64,000 nt of DNA, from the NCBI RefSeq assembly GCF_002844395.1, contig NZ_CP025197.1, positions 496,001-560,000 on the forward strand, given 5' to 3'. The translations under genes and the position numbers were made by a program. Each line of letters opens with the position of its first letter. Position 1 is the first letter of the stretch. Under the pieces are notes generated by a model that was not told the DNA's origin, ran no database searches, and worked only from the letters and a program-made list of their open reading frames with translations. Positions 1 to 8,648 of the stretch are shown here, piece by piece. Source of the DNA: Acetivibrio saccincola. GTDB taxonomy: Bacteria; Bacillota; Clostridia; Acetivibrionales; Acetivibrionaceae.

Positions 1-1
1 G

Positions 2-1027
2 GAAGCTTCCTACATGAAAGGCTGGAGGCTTGTAGGAGTTCCAAATGAAGAAAAAGTATATATGGCAATGAAACAGTCCAGAAATTTCATTTTGCTTCTT
101 GCATTTATAAGCATTTTTATTTCGGGCATTTTAGTATATATAATTTTAAGCTCATACAATTACAGGATAAAAAGACTTTCAAGTCACATGTCCAAATTCG
201 GAGAAGGACAGATGGACATTATATCCTTAAATGAAGGAAAGGATGAAATCGGGCAGTTAATAAACAATTTTAACAAAATGGCTAAAAGAATAAATAACCT
301 TATAAATGATGTTTACAAACTCGAAATTCAAAAAAGGGATTTGGAGCTGGAAAGGGTACAGGCTGAAATTAATTTTCTCCAAAGCCAGATGAATCCCCAC
401 TTTTTGTTTAATACTTTAAATGCAATACTGATTGTAAGTAAAAGAAATGGATATACAGAGATAATTGATGTAATAGGATATCTTTCCAAGACTCTTAGAA
501 GACTCCTTAGCTGGAAAGATGATTTGGTTACAGTGGATGAAGAAATATCATTCATAGAAATGTATCTGGAAATAGAAAAGTTCCGCTTTGTAGAGAAATT
601 CAAATATGAAATATTGGCAAATGATGATGTAAAAAATTACAAAATACCAAAAATGAGTATACAGCCTTTGGTGGAAAATGCATGTAAGCATGGTATACAG
701 CCGAAAAAAGATCATGGGAGTATTACTGTTGAAGTAAAGCTTTATAAAGGGGAAGGGGATTTTGAAAAAAAATTAAAAATATCTGTAAAAGACAGCGGAG
801 TAGGTATTCCTGAGGAAAAAATACGGGAAATATTAGAGAACTTAGAAGAAGATATATATACAATAGGAAGTATCGGCATAAAAAATGTATACAGAAGGCT
901 TAAGTTGTATTATGGTGAGGATTTTAAATTTTTCATCCAAAGCACAAAGGGAAAGGGCACGGATGTAAGCTTTATAATTCCACTTGAGAGCAAACTTCCT
1001 GATTTATCAAACGAAAAAGACATGTAA
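2..1027 (+). CDS. YesM-type sensor histidine kinase, 5' truncated by window edge
   Basis: The reading frame is open from base 2, so the real start and most of the extracellular sensor lie outside the window. What remains, counting from the Met at base 14, is the end of the extracellular domain, a transmembrane helix (about residues 24-46), a HAMP linker, a His_kinase domain with the phospho-acceptor motif NPHFLFNTLN, and an HATPase domain with an N-box (PLVENACKHG) and a GVGIP box. This is the YesM/LytS class that pairs with AraC-type regulators, and such a regulator starts 44 bp downstream. Its position before a CUT1 sugar transporter and GH67/GH3 genes suggests that it senses xylan-derived oligosaccharides; the ligand is inference. 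Confidence 0.93.
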   Translation, partial: EASYMKGWRLVGVPNEEKVYMAMKQSRNFILLLAFISIFISGILVYIILSSYNYRIKRLSSHMSKFGEGQMDIISLNEGKDEIGQLINNFNKMAKRINNLINDVYKLEIQKRDLELERVQAEINFLQSQMNPHFLFNTLNAILIVSKRNGYTEIIDVIGYLSKTLRRLLSWKDDLVTVDEEISFIEMYLEIEKFRFVEKFKYEILANDDVKNYKIPKMSIQPLVENACKHGIQPKKDHGSITVEVKLYKGEGDFEKKLKISVKDSGVGIPEEKIREILENLEEDIYTIGSIGIKNVYRRLKLYYGEDFKFFIQSTKGKGTDVSFIIPLESKLPDLSNEKDM

Positions 1028-1071
1028 AGTGCAGGATATCTGTAAAAATTTAAACGGGAGGTCACCTTAAA

Positions 1072-2667
1072 ATGTTAAAGGTTTTACTTGTAGACGATGA
1101 ACCACTGGCTATAGAAGGTATGAAGAATAATATAAAATGGGAAAAAATGGGATATAGAATTTGCGGTGAAGCTGCCGATGGGGAAGAAGCTGTATCTATA
1201 ATACAAAATGTAAAACCTGATGTGGTGGTTACAGATATCAGGATGCCTGTAATAGATGGATTAGAGCTTATATCAATTGTAAAAAAGAGAATAGACAGCA
1301 GTATAAAGTTTATAATACTAAGTGGCTACAGTGAATTTGAATATGCTAAAAAAGCAATGGAATTTGGTGTAAGGCATTATTTGTTAAAACCTGTATTTGA
1401 AGAAGAAATGCATCAGGTATTAAAGGAGCTTTATACTGAAATTAATGAAGAAAAGAAAAGCCAACTGCAAAAAACAGAAGAAGCCCATATGTCAATAAGC
1501 AGTTTAATTAAAAAACTAACTCAGAAAGACGGAAACTACCATGAGCTTATAAACATTTATAATTGTGCCTTTAATGAAAATCCTGCAAAAGTCTGGTATT
1601 ATGCCCTGCTGAGAATAATACCTGACTGTGCTGACAGGCAGTATTGTGCCAGCAGCCGTGAAAAAGAAGATTTAAATGTAGTTGCAGAATATATGAGGGA
1701 AATTGCTAATTTATCAATTGAAAAAAATAAAGAGTTATTTGTCATTAACCATAGTGCAAATACTTTTGGTCTGTTTATAGGGATTTTAGCTGAAAAGCCA
1801 AATTACAATCATGTTAAAAATATATTAATTGAGATAGCAGAACCCATAAGACAAAAATACGGTTTTGACTATCAGATTTCCGTAGGTATTCATATTAAAA
1901 GCTTAAAAGAGATAAAAAAAGCCTATAATACTTCACTTAAAGCGTTAGAACGCAGTTTTTATTCGGACTTAAACAGTGTGGTATTTTATCATGCAGTTAA
2001 AGATGTTAATTTTAACTACAATTTTTTAAACAGTGAATTTATTAATTCCGTTATCCAGGCAATAGAAGAAATTGATGAAGAAAAGGTTGAAAGAATTATA
2101 CAAAGAGAGTTTGCATTTTTTAAAAAGAAGTTATTAGACCCTGAAATAGTACAAATCTATGTTAATAATATTATTTACCGGAGCAATAAAATAATAGGAA
2201 AAACAGATGATGAGGAAAATTTTAAAATTGACATATCAGAATTGGAAAACAGGGAAAATTCAATCTCACAGTTAAAGAAGGCTGTTATTCACCACTGTAA
2301 GCACTGCTGCAGGGTATTAGGAAAGAAGAACAGAGAAAACCTTGATGAAAATACTTACAGAATAGAGGAATATATAAGGGAAAATTACAAAAGGCCTATT
2401 ACCATAAAAGAGATGTCAAAAGAACTTTATATAAATCCTGTATATCTTGGACAGTTATTTAAAAAAACATTTGGAATGAGGTTTAGTGATTATGTACATC
2501 AGATGAGGATAGATGAAGCAAAGAGACTTTTAGAAGAGACAACAATGGAGATATCGGAAATAGCAAGGGAAGTGGGATATTCCAGTTACAATACCTTTTT
2601 AAAATACTTTGAAAAAAACACCGGGACAAAGCCTGCCGATTATAAAACCAATTCTAAAAAAGTTTAA
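1072..2667 (+). CDS. YesN-type response regulator, receiver plus AraC helix-turn-helix
   Basis: A 531-residue cytoplasmic transcription factor. The N-terminal receiver (about 1-120) has the acidic pair D8/D9, phospho-acceptor D55 in VVTDIRMP and the conserved Lys in LLKPV. A long middle region (about 130-420) is typical of YesN proteins. The C-terminus (about 430-528) is an AraC/XylS DNA-binding domain ending in a GYSSYNTFLKYFEKNTG-type second helix-turn-helix. It follows the kinase gene and precedes the transporter lipoprotein gene in the same direction, so it probably activates the xylan-utilisation genes downstream. A GGGAGG-like Shine-Dalgarno supports the ATG. Confidence 0.95.
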   Translation: MLKVLLVDDEPLAIEGMKNNIKWEKMGYRICGEAADGEEAVSIIQNVKPDVVVTDIRMPVIDGLELISIVKKRIDSSIKFIILSGYSEFEYAKKAMEFGVRHYLLKPVFEEEMHQVLKELYTEINEEKKSQLQKTEEAHMSISSLIKKLTQKDGNYHELINIYNCAFNENPAKVWYYALLRIIPDCADRQYCASSREKEDLNVVAEYMREIANLSIEKNKELFVINHSANTFGLFIGILAEKPNYNHVKNILIEIAEPIRQKYGFDYQISVGIHIKSLKEIKKAYNTSLKALERSFYSDLNSVVFYHAVKDVNFNYNFLNSEFINSVIQAIEEIDEEKVERIIQREFAFFKKKLLDPEIVQIYVNNIIYRSNKIIGKTDDEENFKIDISELENRENSISQLKKAVIHHCKHCCRVLGKKNRENLDENTYRIEEYIRENYKRPITIKEMSKELYINPVYLGQLFKKTFGMRFSDYVHQMRIDEAKRLLEETTMEISEIAREVGYSSYNTFLKYFEKNTGTKPADYKTNSKKV

Positions 2668-2790
2668 TTTTTAGGGTATACATCTTTAATTTGTGAAATC
2701 AAAAAGCCGATAAATAATTGTATAATAAAATACAAGTAGTGCACGCTTTTAAAAAAGCAGTGTACAAATTATCACTAAGGGGGAAAAGCA

Positions 2791-4479
2791 ATGAAAAATA
2801 GCAAGAAATTGTTGATCATTTGTCTTTCTGTAGTACTTGCATTGTCCTTTGTACTTGCAGGTTGTAAGAAAGACGATCGCGGAGAACCATCTCCTACATC
2901 CAGCAACGATGGCGGAGGCAAAGAAAATCTTATGACAATAACTGCCTTTATCAGCCGTGCAGGAACTAATCCCACAAAAGACAACAGAATCTATCAAAAG
3001 ATTAAAGAAGCATTTAATGTAGAATTTCAATTTGAATATGTTGTGGGAGAAATAGGAGAAAGAGTTGGAACAATGACAGCAGGTGGAGAGTACCCGGATA
3101 TTATAGGTGTACAATCCAATGAAGCAAACCAGTTCATCGATGCAGGAGCATTTATTCCACTAGAGAAGTACATCAATGACAAAGAAAATTTTCCAAACCT
3201 TAACAGACACTATGGTGAATTAATCAATAGAATAAAACATGATGATGGGCACGTATACATTATGCCAAACTATGGTGTACACTACGGTGAACACCGTCAG
3301 AATGAAAACTGGGGTCCGGCATTCTGGATTCAAATTGCAGTTCTAAAAGAATTTGGTTATCCAAAAATTAAGACATTAGATGAATACTTTGATTTAATTG
3401 AAAAGTACGTAGAAAAATATCCAGAAATTGACGGTCAAAAGACAATAGGATTTATTGTATTAACAGACCGTGGAAGAGACTGGACATTGAGAAACGCTCC
3501 ATCACACCTTGCAGGAGCTCCTAATGACGGTATTGTCATAGTAGACCAGGAAACTAAAGTAGCTGAAGTATATCAGCACAAAGATATTTCAAAGAGATAC
3601 TTCAAAAAACTTAATGAAGCGTATAATAATGGCTTGGTGGATCCGGAAGGCTTCGTTATTGACTTTGACCAATATATACAAAAACTTGCAAGTGGAGCTG
3701 TTTTAGGTCTTTTCGACCAGCGCTGGAACTTTAATAAAGCAAACGAAGCTCTGCACCAGCAAGGAAAATACGATAGAATGTACATGCCGGTTCCGATTGT
3801 TTTTGATGAAAGCATAAGAGACTGGTATCTGACACGTCCGGAGCTTAACGTTAACAGTGGTTTTGCGATAACTACAAGTTGTAAGGATCCTGACAGAGTA
3901 ATGAGACTATTTGAGGCCTTGTTGGATGAAGAGTGGCAAAAGCTTCTCCAGTGGGGTGAAGAGGGTATAGATTACCTTGTTGACGAAGACGGAATGTTCT
4001 ATAGAAATGACCAAATGAGAAAAGAACAGCAAAGCCCTGACTGGAAACTTGCAAATAAAGCAGATGACTTATTTGAATTTGCACCTAAGTTAGAAGGAAC
4101 ATATTCTGACGGCAATGCAACATCACCTGGATTGCAGCCAATAGAATATTTTGAAGGATTGACAGAGCCTGAAAAAGAACTGCTTACAGCATACGGCGTT
4201 CAAACTCAGGGACAGTTGCACTCAACACCACCTGAAAACCCACTGTACTTCCCGGCTTGGTCAATCAATATACCAACCAACAGTGTACCGGCTACTGTCT
4301 CACAGCAGATGCAGGACTTAGCATTTGAGTATTTACCACAGATTATAATGGCTCCTACATCTGAATTTGAATCTTTGTGGGCAGATTTTGTTAAAAAACA
4401 TGAAGAGTTAGATATAGAAGCATTTGAAAAACATATAAATGAAGGTATACAGAGAAGAATGACAGAATGGGCTAAGTAA
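2791..4479 (+). CDS. LplA-type extracellular solute-binding lipoprotein (CUT1 ABC importer)
   Basis: A 562-residue secreted lipoprotein. The signal peptide ends in a lipobox, LAGC, with Cys25 as the lipidation site, followed by a polar Ser/Pro/Gly linker. The rest resembles family 1 sugar-binding proteins of the LplA group, long and Trp/Tyr-rich. Two permease genes follow. In Paenibacillus and related bacteria the order yesN/yesM, lplA, lplB, ytcP, aguA defines an aldouronate uptake cluster, so the likely ligand is a methylglucuronosyl xylo-oligosaccharide. That specificity is inferred from context. A strong stem-loop directly after the stop may raise this message relative to the permeases. 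Confidence 0.9.
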   Translation: MKNSKKLLIICLSVVLALSFVLAGCKKDDRGEPSPTSSNDGGGKENLMTITAFISRAGTNPTKDNRIYQKIKEAFNVEFQFEYVVGEIGERVGTMTAGGEYPDIIGVQSNEANQFIDAGAFIPLEKYINDKENFPNLNRHYGELINRIKHDDGHVYIMPNYGVHYGEHRQNENWGPAFWIQIAVLKEFGYPKIKTLDEYFDLIEKYVEKYPEIDGQKTIGFIVLTDRGRDWTLRNAPSHLAGAPNDGIVIVDQETKVAEVYQHKDISKRYFKKLNEAYNNGLVDPEGFVIDFDQYIQKLASGAVLGLFDQRWNFNKANEALHQQGKYDRMYMPVPIVFDESIRDWYLTRPELNVNSGFAITTSCKDPDRVMRLFEALLDEEWQKLLQWGEEGIDYLVDEDGMFYRNDQMRKEQQSPDWKLANKADDLFEFAPKLEGTYSDGNATSPGLQPIEYFEGLTEPEKELLTAYGVQTQGQLHSTPPENPLYFPAWSINIPTNSVPATVSQQMQDLAFEYLPQIIMAPTSEFESLWADFVKKHEELDIEAFEKHINEGIQRRMTEWAK

Positions 4480-4495
4480 ATTGACATTTGGAAAA

Positions 4496-4535
4496 ACAAA
4501 TAGAGGAAGGTATCATGATACCTTCCCCTATTTGT
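4496..4535 (+). promoter_or_regulatory. Intercistronic stem-loop between binding protein and permease genes
   Basis: The arms at 4496-4514 and 4517-4535 pair at 18 of 19 positions around a 2-nt centre (one A-C mismatch). There is no T-run afterwards, so it is not a classic intrinsic terminator. Such elements after binding-protein genes commonly stabilise the upstream mRNA or reduce read-through, giving more binding protein than permease. A separate promoter before 4612 cannot be excluded. Confidence 0.7.
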
Positions 4536-4611
4536 GAAAATATAGGAAATAAAATTTTAATATATTATTTGTTATAAGGGTAGTTTAGTTTATAATTAGG
4601 AGAGTGTTTAT

Positions 4612-5601
4612 ATGCAAGATTCCAGCTTATCTACAGGTATCAGTAATACCATGGTAGTAAAGAAAAGTGCCAGGAGAAAAAAGTGGGAAAAAATAAAAAG
4701 CCAGAGACAGCTTATGCTCATGTCTGTCCCACTCCTTATATATATTATAATATTTCACTATATACCGCTGTATGGATGGCTGATGGCATTCCAAAGATAC
4801 AGACCAAGCCCTACTGCTACCATATTTAATCAGGAATGGGTGGGCTTAGAGCAATTTAAATTCTTATTTAAAGGTGCCAACTTTGGAAGGGTTTTAAGAA
4901 ATACAGTAGCCATGAGTCTAATAAATCTGGTTCTTTCCTTCGTTACAGCTATAGCCTTGGCACTTTTATTAAACGAGATAAAGAATTTATTTGTTAAAAA
5001 AGTAGTTCAAACTATATCTTATTTACCTTATTTCTTATCATGGGTTATTGCTGCAACAATGGTGTCCCAGGCTCTTTTAAATAACGGTATAGTTAATGAA
5101 ATACTTCTTGCTCTAAGAATAATAGATCAGCCAAAGTTGTGGCTGGCGGAAGGTAAGCACTTCTGGACCATATTTGGAGTGGCCAATGTGTGGAAAAATG
5201 TAGGTTTTAATGCAATAGTTTATCTTGGTGCAATGGCAGCCATCGACCCTCATCTTTACGAGGCGGCGGAAATTGACGGAGCCGGAAGGTTCAAAAAAAT
5301 GCGCTATATAACTTTACCAGGAATCAAATCCACTTTTATGGTGCTATTGATAATGAATGTTGCACACCTTTTGAGTGCAGGGACCGGCGGAAGCGGTTTT
5401 GAGTTCCAGTTACTGCTTCAAAGACCTGGTAACATTGCATGGTCTGAAACAATTGACGTATTTGCAATAAGGTACGGTATCAGGCAGAGTAACTTCTCAT
5501 TAGCTACAGCTGCAGGTATGTTTAAGACAGTTGTAAGTATATTCCTGGTATTTAGCGTAAACGCCATAGCAAAAAAACTCGGGGAAGAAAGGCTTATATA
5601 A
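4612..5601 (+). CDS. LplB-type ABC sugar permease
   Basis: A 329-residue integral membrane protein with about six helices and the inner-membrane-component EAA motif, seen here as YEAAEIDGAGRFKKMRYITLPGI. This is the binding-protein-dependent permease family for CUT1 carbohydrate importers. The N-terminus is basic (KKSARRKKWEKIKSQRQ) before the first helix, as usual in LplB proteins. It lies 132 bp after the binding-protein gene and 12 bp before the second permease, so the two permeases are co-transcribed. No ATPase gene is nearby; a shared MsmK/UgpC-type ATPase encoded elsewhere is expected for this class. Confidence 0.93.
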   Translation: MQDSSLSTGISNTMVVKKSARRKKWEKIKSQRQLMLMSVPLLIYIIIFHYIPLYGWLMAFQRYRPSPTATIFNQEWVGLEQFKFLFKGANFGRVLRNTVAMSLINLVLSFVTAIALALLLNEIKNLFVKKVVQTISYLPYFLSWVIAATMVSQALLNNGIVNEILLALRIIDQPKLWLAEGKHFWTIFGVANVWKNVGFNAIVYLGAMAAIDPHLYEAAEIDGAGRFKKMRYITLPGIKSTFMVLLIMNVAHLLSAGTGGSGFEFQLLLQRPGNIAWSETIDVFAIRYGIRQSNFSLATAAGMFKTVVSIFLVFSVNAIAKKLGEERLI

Positions 5602-5613
5602 GGAGGTGGGAGT

Positions 5614-6528
5614 ATGTATGTTAAAATAGGAAAAAAGAGATACAGCGTAGCTGATATAGCATTTAATGTTTTTAACTTTCTTATTATGACGTTTTTGATT
5701 ATTTCTACATTATACCCTTTCTTAAATACTCTTGCCGTGTCATTTAATGATGGTATTGATGCACTAAGAGGGGGAATACGCCTTTGGCCAAGGATGTTTA
5801 CACTGCAAAACTATAAAACTGTATTTGTTGGCGGGACAATTTTTAATGCATTCCTTGTATCTGTTGCCAGGACCATTTTAGCTGCTGCTATAAACGTTTT
5901 TCTCACAGCCATGATGGGATATTGCCTGAGCAGGAAAGAATATGTGCTAAATAAATTTATCACAGTTGTGTTTGTTTTGACAATGTATTTTAACGCAGGT
6001 TTGATACCTAACTATCTTTTGATTAAAAAACTTGGACTTTTAAATAGTTTTTGGGTTTATATAATCCCAGGTATGATATCAGCATTTAATGTTATAGTTG
6101 TAAGAACTTATATAAATACCATACCGGAAAGTCTTGTAGAGTCTGCAAGAATAGATGGCGCAGGGGATTTTAAAATATTTATACGTATTATTTTCCCTCT
6201 TGCAAAACCAGCCCTTGCCGTTGTTGGTATGTTTACAATAATATATCAGTGGAACAGCTGGTTTGACACATATTTATATGCACCGTCAAAGCAGGAACTT
6301 AGTACACTGCAATATGAACTTCAAAAACTTTTGGCTTCTTCATTTAGCCAAAGTAGTGCACAGAGAGCTACCAGTGCGACAGCCGGTCAGATGGCATCCA
6401 GCTTGGTAACTCCGGTAACTCTCCAGGCTGCTATTACTATAATTGCAATGGTGCCAATACTTTGCGTATATCCACTGCTGCAAAAATACTTTATTGCAGG
6501 ATTAAATGTTGGAGGAGTAAAAGAATAA
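5614..6528 (+). CDS. YtcP/LplC-type ABC sugar permease
   Basis: A 304-residue membrane protein with about six helices and an EAA loop (VESARIDGAGDFKIFIRIIFP). It is the second half of the CUT1 permease heterodimer, ending in the GGVKE-type C-terminus common in this family. A strong AAGGAGG lies seven bases before the ATG. Its stop is 58 bp before the alpha-glucuronidase gene. With the binding protein and LplB partner it probably imports aldouronates or xylo-oligosaccharides released outside the cell by cellulosomal xylanases. Confidence 0.93.
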   Translation: MYVKIGKKRYSVADIAFNVFNFLIMTFLIISTLYPFLNTLAVSFNDGIDALRGGIRLWPRMFTLQNYKTVFVGGTIFNAFLVSVARTILAAAINVFLTAMMGYCLSRKEYVLNKFITVVFVLTMYFNAGLIPNYLLIKKLGLLNSFWVYIIPGMISAFNVIVVRTYINTIPESLVESARIDGAGDFKIFIRIIFPLAKPALAVVGMFTIIYQWNSWFDTYLYAPSKQELSTLQYELQKLLASSFSQSSAQRATSATAGQMASSLVTPVTLQAAITIIAMVPILCVYPLLQKYFIAGLNVGGVKE

Positions 6529-6586
6529 CTACCATTAATGTTTTAAACGGGGCAAAGTAAACTTATAGGGAGAGATAAAAAAAGAA

Positions 6587-8638
6587 ATGTACAGATGCTG
6601 GCTAAGGTATGACAAAATAAAAAATAAAGAACTTATGGATAGCTACATCAGACTGTGCAGCCAAATTGTTACTGATATGTATACACCAATAGTTAATTCA
6701 GCTAAAGCTGAATTAACTAACGGGTTATTTAGTATGTTAGGCACAAAACCAAATATTTCGAAAACTCCCAGGGGTTCATCATTTATTATGTTGGGTATAT
6801 TGGGTAAGAATGAATATATAGATAGAGAGATATTAGAATCTGAAAAAGAAAAGGTATGTAAAGACGGCTATATTATAAAAACAATTGATAAAGAGAAAGA
6901 AAGATTTATTATTATAGCTTCAAAAACAGAAAAAGGTATTTTATACGGAGCATTTGCATTTCTAAGGTTTATGCAAATGCAAAGAGATATTGATAACTTC
7001 TATTTAATTGATAATCCCCATAACCCTCTAAGAATTATCAATCACTGGGACAATATGGACGGCAGCATTGAAAGAGGGTATGCGGGAAAATCTATTTTTT
7101 TTGAAAAAAATAAAATTGTAAATAACATGGACAGAATAACCGACTATGCCAGGCTTTTAGCATCAGTGGGAATAAACGGGGTTGTAATTAATAATGTAAA
7201 TGTACATCAAACAGAGACCAGGCTCATTACAAAAGAATATTTAAAAGATGTGGCAGGACTTGCAGAAATATTTAGAAATTACGGCGTAACTCTTTATTTA
7301 AGTATAAATTATGCAAGCCCCATTGAACTTGGGGATTTAGATACCGCTGACCCTTTAGATGAAAGGGTAAAACAGTGGTGGAAAGACAAAGCAGAGGAAA
7401 TATATGAGTATATCCCCGATTTTGGAGGGTTTTTAGTAAAAGCAGATTCAGAGTTCAGGCCAGGTCCCTTTACATACGGGAGAAACCATGCAGATGGTGC
7501 TAATATGCTGGCGGAAGCATTAGAACCTTTTGGCGGGATTGTTATATGGAGATGTTTTGTCTATAACTGCCTACAGGACTGGAGAGATACAAAAACAGAC
7601 AGGGCAAAGGCAGCATATGACAATTTTAAGCCTTTAGACGGTTTATTCCACGACAATGTAATTTTGCAAATTAAAAACGGTCCTATGGATTTTCAGGTAA
7701 GAGAACCGGTTTCTCCTCTTATTGGCGGGCTGGAGAATACAAATCATGTAGTTGAATTTCAAATAACCCAGGAATATACAGGCCAGCAAATACACCTGTG
7801 CTACCTTGTTCCAATGTGGAAAGAGGTGCTGGATTTTGATACGAGAATAGGTGGCAAAAGTGTAACTGTTAAGGAAATATTAAGTGGTTCTTTTTACAAA
7901 AACAAATACAGTGGCATGGCGGCTGTTGCCAATATAGGAAACGATGCAAATTGGACAGGGCACCAGCTGGCACAGGCAAATTTTTACGGGTATGGGCGTC
8001 TTGCATGGAATCCGGATTTATCATCAGAGAGCATAACTGATGAGTGGGTTAGAATGACTTTTTCCAATGAAAAAGATGTAGTTGACACTATATCCCACAT
8101 GCTCCTTGTATCCTGGAGTATTTATGAGAAATACACCACACCTTTGGGTATAGGGTGGATGGTAAATCCCGGACACCACTACGGACCTAATGTAGACGGG
8201 TATGAATACGATAAATGGGGAACCTATCACAGAGCAGACATCCATGGAATTGGTGTGGATCGTACAGTAAAATCTGGGACAGGGTATACAGCCCAGTATA
8301 GCAAAGAGGTCATGGAGATTTACGAAGATATAAATACATGCCCTGAAGAACTGCTTCTTTTCTTTCACCGTGTGCCTTATAGTTATAAGTTAAAATCAGG
8401 TACAACCCTGATCCAGCACATTTATAACACTCATTTTGAGGGTGTGGAGCAAGTTGAGGAAGACCTTATTAAAAAGTGGCAGGGTTTAAAAGGAAAAATA
8501 GAAGAAGAATCTTTTAATCATGTTTTGGAAAGACTTAATATGCAGCTGGAACATTCAAAAGAATGGCGGGATGTAATAAATACTTATTTTTACAGAAAGA
8601 CGGGGATAAAAGACCAACTAAATAGAAAAATTTACTAA
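6587..8638 (+). CDS. aguA: GH67 alpha-glucuronidase, intracellular
   Basis: A 683-residue enzyme without a signal peptide. It removes 4-O-methylglucuronic acid from the non-reducing end of short aldouronic acids after uptake. The catalytic residues of characterised GH67 enzymes are visible at equivalent spacing: general acid E289 (in KADSEFRPG) and the base candidates D368 (GPMDFQ) and E396 (TQEYTGQ). All three are offset by four from the Geobacillus numbering E285/D364/E392. The length matches the family. It sits between the importer and the GH3 gene, and its TAA lies directly beside the GH3 ribosome-binding site, so the two are translationally close. Confidence 0.95.
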   Translation: MYRCWLRYDKIKNKELMDSYIRLCSQIVTDMYTPIVNSAKAELTNGLFSMLGTKPNISKTPRGSSFIMLGILGKNEYIDREILESEKEKVCKDGYIIKTIDKEKERFIIIASKTEKGILYGAFAFLRFMQMQRDIDNFYLIDNPHNPLRIINHWDNMDGSIERGYAGKSIFFEKNKIVNNMDRITDYARLLASVGINGVVINNVNVHQTETRLITKEYLKDVAGLAEIFRNYGVTLYLSINYASPIELGDLDTADPLDERVKQWWKDKAEEIYEYIPDFGGFLVKADSEFRPGPFTYGRNHADGANMLAEALEPFGGIVIWRCFVYNCLQDWRDTKTDRAKAAYDNFKPLDGLFHDNVILQIKNGPMDFQVREPVSPLIGGLENTNHVVEFQITQEYTGQQIHLCYLVPMWKEVLDFDTRIGGKSVTVKEILSGSFYKNKYSGMAAVANIGNDANWTGHQLAQANFYGYGRLAWNPDLSSESITDEWVRMTFSNEKDVVDTISHMLLVSWSIYEKYTTPLGIGWMVNPGHHYGPNVDGYEYDKWGTYHRADIHGIGVDRTVKSGTGYTAQYSKEVMEIYEDINTCPEELLLFFHRVPYSYKLKSGTTLIQHIYNTHFEGVEQVEEDLIKKWQGLKGKIEEESFNHVLERLNMQLEHSKEWRDVINTYFYRKTGIKDQLNRKIY

Positions 8639-8648
8639 GGAGGTTTTT

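Noticed and set aside
2731-2765. Inverted repeat before the binding-protein gene
   Set aside because: Only about six central pairs hold; the outer arms do not pair well enough to call an operator.
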